This document shows positions 27,944 through 36,759 of a stretch of 64,000 bases of DNA, one piece after another. This DNA comes from Bacillus sp. FJAT-28004. GTDB lineage: Bacteria; Bacillota; Bacilli; Paenibacillales; Paenibacillaceae. The notes beneath the pieces were generated by a model that saw only the letters and a list, made by a program, of their open reading frames with translations, ran no database searches and was not told the origin of the DNA. The position numbers and the translations under genes are program-made. The stretch's first letter is position 1; the number at the start of each line of letters is the position of its first letter. The stretch is taken from NCBI RefSeq assembly GCF_001280845.1, contig NZ_LGHP01000001.1:2984356-3048355 (forward strand), given 5' to 3'.

Positions 27944-28750
27944 CTAGCGGCTTCTATTGGCTTCCATCCATTTTACCGCGTAATCAACTAACTCTTTCGC
28001 TGGCATGAGCAGCGCATCCGCATTACCGATCTTTCCTCTGCGAACATGATCCGTTTCTCTCTCAAAAGCCTCACCTAAATCATTAAAATCATCCGTATCA
28101 AAATCAATGTCACGCAAATCAACCCACTTCTTCTCTCCTGCTTCAAATATCGGTGCTTTATTGATCGTTTCTGCTTTACTTTCATACTGTGCTCGATACT
28201 CCGATAGATGGAGAGTAGTATTTTTATTATGACCGACGCCCAGCAAAAGCACCCAGCCTTCCAAGTCGTAAAGTCTCGCTAGCGGAGACTGTTCGCTCAA
28301 GCTATATTCCAAACTATGATTTGCAGTTATAAAATCCTTCTGGGAGCCCCAAGCAGCAAAAGATACCTGTGGATGATTGCTTCGAACGACGCCCTTCTGT
28401 TTTCTAAAGCATTCATTTATGACCCCCATATCTAGGCAAGGAATCAGATCTGTTTCAAAAGCGGGCATCGTATCCCTTATCGGCTGCCACCATGATTCCT
28501 TAACTGGTGGATACCGCCAGTTTTCCGGATCAGACAAATCGGGCGTATGCGTCGGCATCACAAGTGTACCTTCACTTCTAAGGCATGACTCTATTGCCAA
28601 AATCACAGCAATTGGCCCGCCGGACACAAAGCCGCCAAGCGCCTTCATGGAGGTATGCATCATAACCGTCATCCCTTGATGAATGCCTAGCTTAATCAAA
28701 TCCGTTTTCAAAGTTTCCGATGTTAATAAATCCCCTTGTATTTCTTCCAA
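27944..28750 (-). CDS. AAC(3)-family N-acetyltransferase
   Basis: A 268-residue protein of the antibiotic acetyltransferase (AAC(3)/YokD/FrbF) family. Landmarks are VMMHTSMKALGGFVSGGP near the start, GTLVMPTHTPDLSDP, RSNHPQVSFAAWG and VLLLGVGHNKNTTLHLSEY, which carries the conserved catalytic-region histidine. Family members use acetyl-CoA on an amino group, but many chromosomal ones do not confer drug resistance. The start is TTG at 28750, with AAGGAGG seven bases upstream. It stands alone between the LacI gene and a repeat-rich gap. Confidence 0.88.
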   Translation of the reverse strand: MEEIQGDLLTSETLKTDLIKLGIHQGMTVMMHTSMKALGGFVSGGPIAVILAIESCLRSEGTLVMPTHTPDLSDPENWRYPPVKESWWQPIRDTMPAFETDLIPCLDMGVINECFRKQKGVVRSNHPQVSFAAWGSQKDFITANHSLEYSLSEQSPLARLYDLEGWVLLLGVGHNKNTTLHLSEYRAQYESKAETINKAPIFEAGEKKWVDLRDIDFDTDDFNDLGEAFERETDHVRRGKIGNADALLMPAKELVDYAVKWMEANRSR

Positions 28751-28787
28751 TTGAACCCCTCCTTAATATGCTTTATCTTTAGAACTC

Positions 28788-28945
28788 TATTCTCGAAACC
28801 TACTTCCCCGTACGCTGTAGTTTTTACAATAGAGTTCGCTTCTGAGCGACTATTCTTATCCTACACTGCAGTTACTACAATAGAATAGTCTGCACACTCC
28901 CCTTTTGTAGCGATTATTCGAATTTCTGTTGTATTTTTACACTGC
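28788..28945. repeat. CTGCAG-type intergenic repeat, imperfect ~50-bp units
   Basis: GCTGTAGTTTTTACAATAGA (from 28814) recurs as ACTGCAGTTACTACAATAGA (from 28865), 51 bases apart. A third, inverted copy ends the region: CTGCAG with TACAACAGAAATTCG on the minus strand (about 28945-28920). CTATTCT precedes the two direct copies. It is non-coding and a different family from the CTAACGGACA repeats. Confidence 0.55.
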
Positions 28946-28976
28946 AGCTCCTACTCTTGACCCTAATGTGAGCTTT

Positions 28977-29159
28977 CTATTGCATAAAGTGCAGTGGAGC
29001 TGTCTTCGGACCCGGTTCATCGCGTTTCATCCATTCGGAAATATCGAATACTATCTTCTTCTCCTGCTCGTTCAAAACATCAATAAAACCAATCATCTGT
29101 TCATCACGATAATGACCGTATGGCTTACTGCTGCAACCAATACTCGTCATTTGTTTCAT
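28977..29159 (-). CDS. Small hypothetical protein
   Basis: A 60-residue reading frame with a good ribosome binding site (AAAGGTGGA, about seven bases before the ATG). The middle part, IGFIDVLNEQEKKIVFDISE, looks like a compact helical protein. I do not recognise a family. It lies in the gap between the AAC(3)-type gene and the Ugp-like operon. Confidence 0.4.
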   Translation of the reverse strand: MKQMTSIGCSSKPYGHYRDEQMIGFIDVLNEQEKKIVFDISEWMKRDEPGPKTAPLHFMQ

Positions 29160-29370
29160 TATTCATCCACCTTTATAACTAATAACGAGCAACGCGGTTT
29201 AATTGTTCTGTATTGTTTCCTTTTCTTTTAGCTGCATGACTATTGTCAGAAATGGGCTAGGCACATCAACCTTATACGTGATCCACAATATATTATTAAT
29301 TTCAAAACATTCCTCGAACATTCGAAACCTACACTAAATGGAGAACTTGGATGTGAAAGGATGGTAGGTA

Positions 29371-30327
29371 ATGAATATGCAAGAAGGCAAGCTTACTCTA
29401 GCTGCTAAGCGTACACATAGCTCTCACGATGCTAGTCGATTACTGGCTAAAACGAATCGTTTGAAGGAGAACGCGCTTGGTTATTTGTTTTTAGCTCCCT
29501 CACTTGTGCTGTTTACCTTATTTTTATTTTATCCCCTGCTGAAATCCGTTTATTTAAGCTTCCAATTAACAGATCCCAGAGGAAGAGTAGCCGCCTATGT
29601 CGGTCTAGAAAACTATACGCAGCTGTTGTCATCAGAAATGTTCTGGAATAGTCTGACGGTAACGGGCCTATTCACATTATATACCGTGCCTGCAGGTATT
29701 GTACTTGGCATCGTTACAGCTGCGTTAACGCATATCAAGCTGCCAGCCATGCGTATTTTTCAATTTATGTTCGCAATGCCGCTTGCACTGTCAGTCAGTA
29801 CTGCAGCGGTCATTTGGATGATCCTATTTCACCCCAGCCTCGGGATGCTGAATTATATACTATCAGAGTTCGGAATTGCCCCTATACAATGGCTTACCAA
29901 TCCATCAACAGCATTATTATCGATATCCATGATGACAATCTGGATGCAATCGGGCTTCAACTACATCATCGTGCTGAGCGGTCTCCAGAGCATTCCGGAA
30001 GACATGATCGAAAGCGCAAAGATCGATGGAGCAGGCCCAATCCGCGCATTTTTACAAATCGTACTTCCACTGCTGTCACCTACTCTATTTTTCCTTGCTG
30101 TCATCTCTATCATCGGTTCCTTTCAATCCTTTGGACAAATTCATCTTCTAACAAAAGGGGGACCCGCCGGATCGACTGAGGTATTCGTATATTCCATTTA
30201 TAAGGAAGCGTTCATTAATTACCAATTCGGTACAGGAAGCGCCTTGTCGTTAGTTCTATTCGCTGTCATTCTCGTATTGACGATTATCCAGTTTGTCTTT
30301 GTGGAGAAGAAGGTGTATTACCAATGA
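29371..30327 (+). CDS. ugpA: Sugar/glycerol-phosphate ABC permease, UgpA-like
   Basis: A 318-residue MalF-type permease. After a cytoplasmic N-terminus come six predicted helices and the EAA loop DMIESAKIDGAGPIRAFLQI, then TKGGPAGSTEVFVYSIYKEA, the conserved C-terminal segment of UgpA-like proteins. AAAGGATGG precedes the ATG. Its stop overlaps the start of the next permease gene by 4 bases (ATGA), and the UgpB-like binding protein follows. The symbol rests on the strong UgpB resemblance of the binding protein, not on this gene alone. Confidence 0.85.
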   Translation: MNMQEGKLTLAAKRTHSSHDASRLLAKTNRLKENALGYLFLAPSLVLFTLFLFYPLLKSVYLSFQLTDPRGRVAAYVGLENYTQLLSSEMFWNSLTVTGLFTLYTVPAGIVLGIVTAALTHIKLPAMRIFQFMFAMPLALSVSTAAVIWMILFHPSLGMLNYILSEFGIAPIQWLTNPSTALLSISMMTIWMQSGFNYIIVLSGLQSIPEDMIESAKIDGAGPIRAFLQIVLPLLSPTLFFLAVISIIGSFQSFGQIHLLTKGGPAGSTEVFVYSIYKEAFINYQFGTGSALSLVLFAVILVLTIIQFVFVEKKVYYQ

Positions 30328-31154
30328 TCGGATTAAAGCCATTCCTACGTCGCTCTAGTGTGTACCTTCTGCTTGCATTACTTTCAATTGCAATGCTGTT
30401 CCCATTGATTTATACATTTCTACAAGCACTGATGACACCCGAGCAGTCTCTTAAGTTCCCGCCAGACTTGTTTCCTGAGAGCCTTTATTTTGGCAGCATA
30501 TCGGCAGTATTTGAGCTTATTCCAGTTGGAGCGTTCATAGCAAATAGCTTTCTTATAGCGACAATTATTATGGTTGGACAGGTTTTTATCGCAAGTATGG
30601 CTGCTTACGCCTTCGTGTATATTCGTTTTCCAGGCAAAAAATATTGGTTTTCCTTATTCCTCTCTACCATGATGATTCCGTGGGAAGTCACGATTATCCC
30701 GAATTATTTGACGGTAAAATCATGGGGATGGCTGGATTCCTATCAAGGCCTGACGATTCCTTTTCTCGCGTCTGCATTTGGTGTATTCCTCCTCCGGCAA
30801 TACTTTTTGCAGCTGCCTCGTGAGCTTTTTGAAGCAGCAAAAATCGATGGCAGCGGGCATATCCGTCATTTCCTAGTTATCGTCCTGCCTCTATCTCGTC
30901 CAGCTATTGCTTCATTATCTGTCTATGTATTTCTGAATTCATGGAATATGTATCTATGGCCCTTGCTCATAACCAATAGCGATAAGATGCGAACGGTACA
31001 GATCGGCATTAGCATGCTGCAGTTCGAAGAAATGACAAGCTGGAACATTGTACTAGCTGGAGTAGCTATTGTGCTGCTGCCTTCCTTAATCCTGCTCATT
31101 GTTGGATTAAAGCAGCTCGTGCGAGGGATTACTGCTGGTGCTGTAAAAGGATAA
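30324..31154 (+). CDS. ugpE: Carbohydrate ABC permease, UgpE-like
   Basis: A 276-residue MalG-type permease with six predicted helices and the EAA loop ELFEAAKIDGSGHIRHFLVI. MIPWEVTIIPNYL and QLPRELFEA are standard for the family. It starts inside the stop codon of the upstream permease (ATGA overlap), which implies coupled translation. The binding-protein gene follows 82 bases later. Confidence 0.85.
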   Translation: MIGLKPFLRRSSVYLLLALLSIAMLFPLIYTFLQALMTPEQSLKFPPDLFPESLYFGSISAVFELIPVGAFIANSFLIATIIMVGQVFIASMAAYAFVYIRFPGKKYWFSLFLSTMMIPWEVTIIPNYLTVKSWGWLDSYQGLTIPFLASAFGVFLLRQYFLQLPRELFEAAKIDGSGHIRHFLVIVLPLSRPAIASLSVYVFLNSWNMYLWPLLITNSDKMRTVQIGISMLQFEEMTSWNIVLAGVAIVLLPSLILLIVGLKQLVRGITAGAVKG

Positions 31155-31236
31155 TGATTGAGGTGGCTCCGTCTTCATAGACGATTCCATAAATGTACTG
31201 TAAACAAAAAAAGTAGTAGAGAGGGAGAGAAAAAGA

Positions 31237-32634
31237 ATGAAAGCAAGGTTTAGGTCTGGTTTGACGATTATGATGGCGGTAATGTTGTTTGTAATCACAG
31301 CCTGCGGGGGTGGCAATGACTCTGAAAACAAAGGCAATGCAGAGGCACCTGCTGCTACGAACTCAACTGAAGCTTCAACAACTCCTACCGAAACAGCAAA
31401 AGAACCCACTAAAGTGGTATGGTGGCACTCGATGGGTGGAGAACTTGGTAAAGCGGTAACCCAGCTCGTTACCGATTACAATGCTTCTCAGAAGGAAGTC
31501 ATCGTTGAAGAAGTGTTTCAAGGAACCTATGACGAGAGCTTAAATAAAATGAAGGCATCGATGGATTCCAAATCTGGACCCTCTCTCATTCAAGTGTACG
31601 AGATTGGTTCTAGGTTCATGATCGACTCAAAAGCAACTACACCCGTTCAAACTTTTGTAGACGCGGAAAACTATGATCTTTCTCAGCTAGAAGAAAATAT
31701 TACAAACTACTATACATTTGACGGCAAGCTTCACTCCATGCCATTCAATACATCAAATCCGATTTTGTACTATAACAAGGATATGTTTAAGGCAGCTGGA
31801 CTTGATCCAGAGAAAGCGCCAGCAACTTTTGAAGCTGTGAAGGAAGCTGCTGCTAAGCTTACGCAAAATGGTCAGACAGGTGCTTCTTTTGCCATTTATG
31901 GCTGGTTCATTGAGCAATTGTTTGCAAACCAAGGCGTAGAATATTTGAACAATGGTAACGGACGTACCGCATCAGCTACACAATCTGAGCTTAGCAATGA
32001 GACAGGTGTCAAAACATTGACTTGGTGGAAGGATCTTGTTGACAGCAAGTCAGCACTTAACTTGGGACGCAAAACGGATGATACGAAAAAAGCTTTTGCT
32101 GCAGGCCAAATTGCTATGACTTTAGATTCTACCGCTTCGCTGCGCGGAATTGTAGATTCAGTAGCTGGCAAATTTGAAGTGGGAACAGGCTTCCTGCCTA
32201 AACCTGCCGATGCAAAAGATGGCGGTGTCGTTGTTGGCGGAGCAAGCTTATGGATTCTGAATAACAAGCCGGAAGCAGAACAGAAAGCAGCATGGGATTT
32301 CATCAAGTTTTTAGCAAAGCCAGAAACACAGGCCTATTGGCACATCAACACAGGTTACTTCCCAATTACAAAAAAAGCTTATGATGAAAAAATCGTAGCT
32401 GATAATCTAGCAAAATATCCACAGTTCCAAACGGCAATCGATCAACTGCATGCTTCTATACCATCCACTGCTTCGCAAGGTGCAGTGATGGGCGTATTCC
32501 CTGAAGCGCGCCAACTCGTTGAAACGGCGATCGAAGAAGCATTAACAGGCGTAAAAGAACCGCAAAAGGCACTCGATGACGCTGCTAAAGCGATCACCGA
32601 AAAGATAACAAATTATAATAAGACAGTGAAATAA
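31237..32634 (+). CDS. ugpB: UgpB-like solute-binding lipoprotein (glycerol-3-phosphate or related)
   Basis: A 465-residue lipoprotein (signal ending VITACGGG, then a Thr/Ala-rich spacer). The mature part follows E. coli UgpB closely: VVWWHSMGGELGKAV, LIQVYEIGSRFMIDSKA, MPFNTSNPILYYNKDMFKAA, VGGASLWILNN and HINTGYFPITKKAYD. UgpB binds sn-glycerol-3-phosphate and glycerophosphodiesters, so this is the likely ligand class, although the same scaffold serves some sugars. GAGGGAG lies nine bases upstream of the ATG. E. coli ugp also encodes an ATPase and a phosphodiesterase; neither is present here. A terminator follows directly. Confidence 0.88.
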   Translation: MKARFRSGLTIMMAVMLFVITACGGGNDSENKGNAEAPAATNSTEASTTPTETAKEPTKVVWWHSMGGELGKAVTQLVTDYNASQKEVIVEEVFQGTYDESLNKMKASMDSKSGPSLIQVYEIGSRFMIDSKATTPVQTFVDAENYDLSQLEENITNYYTFDGKLHSMPFNTSNPILYYNKDMFKAAGLDPEKAPATFEAVKEAAAKLTQNGQTGASFAIYGWFIEQLFANQGVEYLNNGNGRTASATQSELSNETGVKTLTWWKDLVDSKSALNLGRKTDDTKKAFAAGQIAMTLDSTASLRGIVDSVAGKFEVGTGFLPKPADAKDGGVVVGGASLWILNNKPEAEQKAAWDFIKFLAKPETQAYWHINTGYFPITKKAYDEKIVADNLAKYPQFQTAIDQLHASIPSTASQGAVMGVFPEARQLVETAIEEALTGVKEPQKALDDAAKAITEKITNYNKTVK

Positions 32635-32644
32635 TTAGTGAGCA

Positions 32645-32681
32645 AAAGCCAAGCCCCGTTCAAGGGGTTTGGCTTTTTTGG
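32645..32681 (+). terminator. Rho-independent terminator of the Ugp-like operon
   Basis: AAAGCCAAGCCCC and GGGGTTTGGCTTT form a 13-bp stem (one G-T pair) with a short loop, followed by TTTTTT. It begins 11 bases after the ugpB-like stop codon. Confidence 0.9.
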
Positions 32682-32914
32682 TCTATTCTCACTCTCCATA
32701 CGTTGGAACCCTCTGCCGAACTAGTGTCGCTATTCAGTGCCATCTGCTATAATTAAACAGAACACTTGTTTGTCCAACGATGAAATGGTTAGGAAATGAC
32801 CGGGTGACAGCACCGCAGAATACTAGAGCTCCGAATGAACTTTTACAAGAGAAAATGCCTTTGAACAGACGGACACTAGTTGCATTATGTTTCTCCTTCG
32901 CCATTTTTGTTGAG

Positions 32915-32999
32915 CTAACGGACATTGAGGCCCTAATTGAGCTTCAATTGTCTGGATTAAGCTCAAATTTGTTCATTTAACGGATTATATGTCCGTTAG
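32915..32999. repeat. CTAACGGACA repeat, inverted pair
   Basis: CTAACGGACA at 32915-32924 and its reverse complement TGTCCGTTAG at 32990-32999 bound an 85-base element with an inner TTAACGGAT. It is the same family as 9891-10074. The 560-base gap between the Ugp-like operon and parB-like gene holds this element and a terminator; I see no gene in it. Confidence 0.75.
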
Positions 33000-33196
33000 A
33001 ACCCCGTAATGAGTCTTGTCTCTGAGGAAGCAGCATAATTTCATTAAAAATTTTATATAACAACCATTCATAACAAAAGACCCGATATAATAGAGGAAGC
33101 CACCATCATAATCGGATGCTCAATACTTTTACATAACAGACGACCTAAGAACAAAAGACTATGCACTCTAGTAAACAAAAAATTAAGGAGAAATAT

Positions 33197-34261
33197 ATGG
33201 ATATCATTGAAATTGTTACTGATTTAATTGATGAGGATACCGATCAGCCTAGGTATCAGTTTGACGAAGAAGCTTTGCAAGAATTGATGAGAAGCATCGA
33301 AGAAATCGGCCTGCTCTCACCGATTAAAGTGAGAACGACGAGCAACGGACGCTACAAGATCATTTATGGAAACCGTCGCTACAAAGCAAGCAAAATGCTT
33401 GGTCGGCCAACGATTCCATGTATCGTCTCGACCGTAACGGATGAGATGGAAATTTATTTGGAGCAAATAGCAGAAAATTTGACACGTGAAGGTTTCTCTC
33501 CGATCGAAGAGGCGGAGGCGTTCAATAAGCTGCTGAATGATTCAAAGTTCAAGAGCTCAACCAAATTTTTGTCCGGTAAGCTGGGCAAGCCCGAATCCTA
33601 TATTAAAAACAAATGCGAGCTGCTAAAGTTCGGCAATGCGGTGAAGAAGCTGATCGTTGGCGGTACCGAGATTAGGAAGGATAAGCTGACCGAGGATCAA
33701 CTGCTCCCTCTGAAGGATTTGCCTATCGAGCATCGCGACCCGCTAGCGCTGATTGCAGCAAGGGATGAGTTGCCGGTAAGCGACGTGAAGAAAATAGCCA
33801 AGCTGTTTAAAGACAAGACCATTTCTGACAGCACCAAGGACAAGCTCCTCTTCAAATCAGGCAGCGGACTTATCGAAACCTGGTCGACTCATGAGCAGAA
33901 CAAAGCGGAGCGCGCCAAACCTGCACCTGCTGCCGAGCCCAAACCAGTTGCTCCAAAAGTAGAGAAGCAAGCAAAGCAAGAGCAAGCTGAGTCTGAACCA
34001 GCTTCAAAGGTTAGCCAGCTACCAGCTGCAGCTGCTTCGATTGAGCTTGCTCTTCATGAGCTCTCAGCTGCCCTTCCAGCTCACATCGCCTTGTCTTCTG
34101 ATACGCTTCAATCCGTTGAAGCCATTAGAGCGAGCGGGCAAGTTGATTTTATTCAAGGGGTAAACACGCTGATTGACCAATTAGAGAAACATTTGACGGA
34201 ATGGAAAACAGTCCGCGAGCTTGCAAGCGCCAAGCTGCAAACTGTCGCCACGGCGGAATAA
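33197..34261 (+). CDS. ParB/Spo0J-like nucleoid protein (orphan)
   Basis: A 354-residue ParB-family protein. The N-terminal ParB/Srx domain (about residues 1-95) includes DQPRYQFDEEALQELMRSIE and YKIIYGNRRYKASKMLG, where GNRR replaces the usual GERR of the CTP/phosphate-binding box. A KorB/HTH-like region follows (SGKLGKPESYIKNKCELL), then an Ala/Pro/Glu-rich linker (about 235-285) and a helical C-terminus. I choose the ATG at 33197, with TAAGGAG six bases upstream. No parA and no parS-like TGTTTCACGTGAAACA is in the window, so a role in origin segregation is doubtful; Noc-like or plasmid-derived functions are alternatives. Confidence 0.88.
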   Translation: MDIIEIVTDLIDEDTDQPRYQFDEEALQELMRSIEEIGLLSPIKVRTTSNGRYKIIYGNRRYKASKMLGRPTIPCIVSTVTDEMEIYLEQIAENLTREGFSPIEEAEAFNKLLNDSKFKSSTKFLSGKLGKPESYIKNKCELLKFGNAVKKLIVGGTEIRKDKLTEDQLLPLKDLPIEHRDPLALIAARDELPVSDVKKIAKLFKDKTISDSTKDKLLFKSGSGLIETWSTHEQNKAERAKPAPAAEPKPVAPKVEKQAKQEQAESEPASKVSQLPAAAASIELALHELSAALPAHIALSSDTLQSVEAIRASGQVDFIQGVNTLIDQLEKHLTEWKTVRELASAKLQTVATAE

Positions 34262-34278
34262 ACAACTGCAATGCAAAG

Positions 34279-34318
34279 AACCAGACAAACACTGCAATCG
34301 TGTTCGTCTGGTTTTTTT
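34279..34318 (+). terminator. Rho-independent terminator of the parB-like gene
   Basis: AACCAGAC (34279-34286) pairs with GTCTGGTT (34306-34313), with additional AACAC/GTGTT pairing inside, followed by TTTTTT. It begins 18 bases after the stop codon. Confidence 0.88.
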
Positions 34319-34321
34319 TCG

Positions 34322-34533
34322 TTACCAATCTTTCATCAGCTTTGCAATCTGTTTAGATTGCTCATCCTTCTGTAACTCCAATGCGTCGATAACTCGTTCT
34401 TGTCTTTCTTTGGAATGATTTTGACTCAGCTTCCACTTGCCTTCTATTTTTGAAATATGAATTTTGAATCAACAATGCCTTTGGCTAAATTGGAAATAAA
34501 TGCAGGGTCAACTTGGCTCATGCTCCAAGGATA
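34322..34533 (-). pseudogene. Decayed paiB fragment (FMN-binding regulator C-terminus)
   Basis: Read on the minus strand from 34533, YPWSMSQVDPAFISNLAKGI continues to a stop after FQK, and the next frame continues with FKIHISKIEGKWKLSQNHS to DALELQKDEQSKQIAKLMK and a TAA at 34322. The IEGKWKLSQN segment is the hallmark C-terminus of PaiB-type FMN-binding proteins. Restoring a single T in GTTGATTCAAA gives an unbroken frame. The N-terminal two thirds of the gene are missing and an in-frame TGA lies just upstream, so this is a remnant. Confidence 0.75.
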
Positions 34534-34557
34534 GCCTCATCTTACATGTGATATTTA

Positions 34558-36708
34558 TTACTTCAACCAGCTCGGCGCCCACCAGTTCCATTTTCCAAGC
34601 ATCATCATCAAGGAAGGTACCAGCACCATTCTTACGATTGTGGCATCAACAAATATTGCCGTCGCGATGCCGATGCCCAGCTGCTTTACTCCAACTACTT
34701 CGCCTAAAGCAAAGGGAGCGGTGACAGCTATCATAATAGCTGCAGCCGCGGTAATCACATGACTGACAGAGGACAGACCCTTCCGTACAGCCTCTTCGTT
34801 GCTGCGTGTCCTATGAAATTCCTCGCTGATGCGCGAGATGAGGAAAACGCCGTAATCCATACTAATACCGAATACTAGTCCAAAAATAAACACCGGTATC
34901 ATAATTGCGATGCTGCTCGGCTCTATCCCCAATCGGCCATCCATGAAGATCCATGCCAGAATACCAAAAGAGGCGCCTATGCTCAGAAGATTGAGGAGAA
35001 TGGTTTTGAGCGCAATGAGGACGGAACGAAAGGCAACAAAAAGCACGATGAAATTCGAAATAAATAGAAAGAGAAGTACATAACCTAAGCTGCCAAAAAT
35101 ATGATCGAATACTTCCTGCTCATACTTGGCCTCTCCGCCAAACGCGATAGCTATCTTCGATGATTCTCCTCTCCGCCCCCACTCCTTTAACCAATTCATC
35201 GTCTCGCGAGAGGAAGGTTCGCCTGCTATCGTAACTTGCAGCAGCATGTGATTATTTTTCAGGAATGGCTGAAGTGCCGGTTCGAATTTCTTCTTCTGCA
35301 GCGGCCGCTGCATGATTGCCAGCAGATGCTCGGGAGACATATTGAGCTTAGAGAACACCGAGTCTACCCTTAAAACGCTCGGATCACTCTCCAACCGCTT
35401 CGTTAATTCATACGCATTCATCCAATCTGCTTGTTTCAGAAACATAGCAGCACCCTCTACAATGACCCATACCTTTGATGTGGATGGCAGCTCAAAAACA
35501 GCTTCATAAGCCTCAGCAGCAACACGGGATTCGTAACTCATAGGCAATGAAGACTCATCTGGAACGGCAGTCTTCATCCTACTCAGAGGCAATAAGCATA
35601 GGATAAGTAAGCCCCCTGCAAGCACCCCCATTACAACTGGCTTTTTCATCACAAAACGGGCAAGTCCATCCCAAACGGATGAACGACTGTTGCCAATCGT
35701 ACGTGCTCTTTTCGTTTGCAATGCTGGCAAGCAGATCGCAAGAAGAGCAGGCAGCAGCGTAAACGCGAGCAGCAGCGATACGGCCACTACTGTCATCGCT
35801 CCAAGCGCAATGGATGAGAACATCGGCAGCGGAATCCAGACGAAGCTCAGTAATCCCAAGAAGACACAAGCTGCCGATACAAAAACAGCTCTGCCGGCTG
35901 TCTTCATCGTTGCAGAAAGCGCCTTATAAGGCAGCTTGTGCGCTCCCAGTTCCTCGCAAAACCGACTAACGAGCATAAGCGCAAAATCGATGCTCAGAGC
36001 GAGCCCCACCATGGGAATAACATTTAAAACAAAATTGGACAGCGGCAATTTTGTGCCAATCCCATACATGATCCCCATAGCAATCGTCACTCCCGTTATG
36101 CCAATAACGATGGGAAGCAACGCAATAATGATTTTACGGAAAACGAGCCACAAAATAAGAAAGGCAAGCGGTATGCCGATGAGCTCCGCTGTTGCCAAAT
36201 CCACATGACTAGCTTCATTCACATCACGTTGAATGACTGATTTGCCCGTCACCTTTATCGAAATTCCGCTATAAGTAGGCAATAGCTGATTTAACTGCTT
36301 CAGCGTATCCTCCATCCGATAGGGAGGCGAGTTGAATGAAAGAAGCGCATAACCATAATTCCCACTGAGCAGCTCCTGCCGCTCAAGCGGTGAGACGATG
36401 TTTTTTAAATCATCAAGCCCTCTCACCTGCTGAAGCGTTAGATCAATAAAGGAGCGAAAGCGCGAATGCGATAAGTTGTCAGTTTTCTCGAACAGCAGCA
36501 TGACCGGTGCTTCTGACAGATTGAAATCGGAGGCTAGCACCTGCTGCACCCGTGCATAACTTCCATTTTGCGGATACAAGCCATGGTCTTGTACAACGGA
36601 ATCGAGCCTAAAAGCATGAGCGCCAATAAAGATAAGTACAACCGTCCATAAGAAGATGCACACTCGCGGAAAGCGGAAGGAAAGGAGCGCTAGGCCGTGC
36701 ATGCCCAT
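34558..36708 (-). CDS. MMPL-family (RND superfamily) transporter
   Basis: A 716-residue membrane protein with the two-fold MMPL layout: a helix near the N-terminus, an extracytoplasmic domain, a block of five or six helices (from about residue 165), and then the same again. The family signature appears in each half, around GLALSIDFALMLVSRF and FGISMDYGVFLISRISEEF, with the Asp residues expected for proton coupling. MMPL proteins export lipids and polyketide-derived metabolites. GGGAGGTG lies seven bases upstream of the ATG. It is the last gene of the type III PKS operon, 51 bases after the oxidoreductase, and is probably the exporter of its product. Confidence 0.92.
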   Translation of the reverse strand: MGMHGLALLSFRFPRVCIFLWTVVLIFIGAHAFRLDSVVQDHGLYPQNGSYARVQQVLASDFNLSEAPVMLLFEKTDNLSHSRFRSFIDLTLQQVRGLDDLKNIVSPLERQELLSGNYGYALLSFNSPPYRMEDTLKQLNQLLPTYSGISIKVTGKSVIQRDVNEASHVDLATAELIGIPLAFLILWLVFRKIIIALLPIVIGITGVTIAMGIMYGIGTKLPLSNFVLNVIPMVGLALSIDFALMLVSRFCEELGAHKLPYKALSATMKTAGRAVFVSAACVFLGLLSFVWIPLPMFSSIALGAMTVVAVSLLLAFTLLPALLAICLPALQTKRARTIGNSRSSVWDGLARFVMKKPVVMGVLAGGLLILCLLPLSRMKTAVPDESSLPMSYESRVAAEAYEAVFELPSTSKVWVIVEGAAMFLKQADWMNAYELTKRLESDPSVLRVDSVFSKLNMSPEHLLAIMQRPLQKKKFEPALQPFLKNNHMLLQVTIAGEPSSRETMNWLKEWGRRGESSKIAIAFGGEAKYEQEVFDHIFGSLGYVLLFLFISNFIVLFVAFRSVLIALKTILLNLLSIGASFGILAWIFMDGRLGIEPSSIAIMIPVFIFGLVFGISMDYGVFLISRISEEFHRTRSNEEAVRKGLSSVSHVITAAAAIMIAVTAPFALGEVVGVKQLGIGIATAIFVDATIVRMVLVPSLMMMLGKWNWWAPSWLK

Positions 36709-36759
36709 GAATATGCACCTCCCGAAGTAAGTCGAATCTGTACTTTTGCTTATTTCCCT

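Noticed and set aside
27944..28750. AAC(3)-type gene as an aminoglycoside resistance determinant
   Set aside because: Chromosomal members of this family often do not modify aminoglycosides, and no mobile context is present.
32734..32980. Small frames on both strands before the parB-like gene
   Set aside because: They run into the CTAACGGACA repeat and mirror each other on opposite strands.
33000..34300. parS site near the parB-like gene
   Set aside because: No sequence close to TGTTTCACGTGAAACA was found there.
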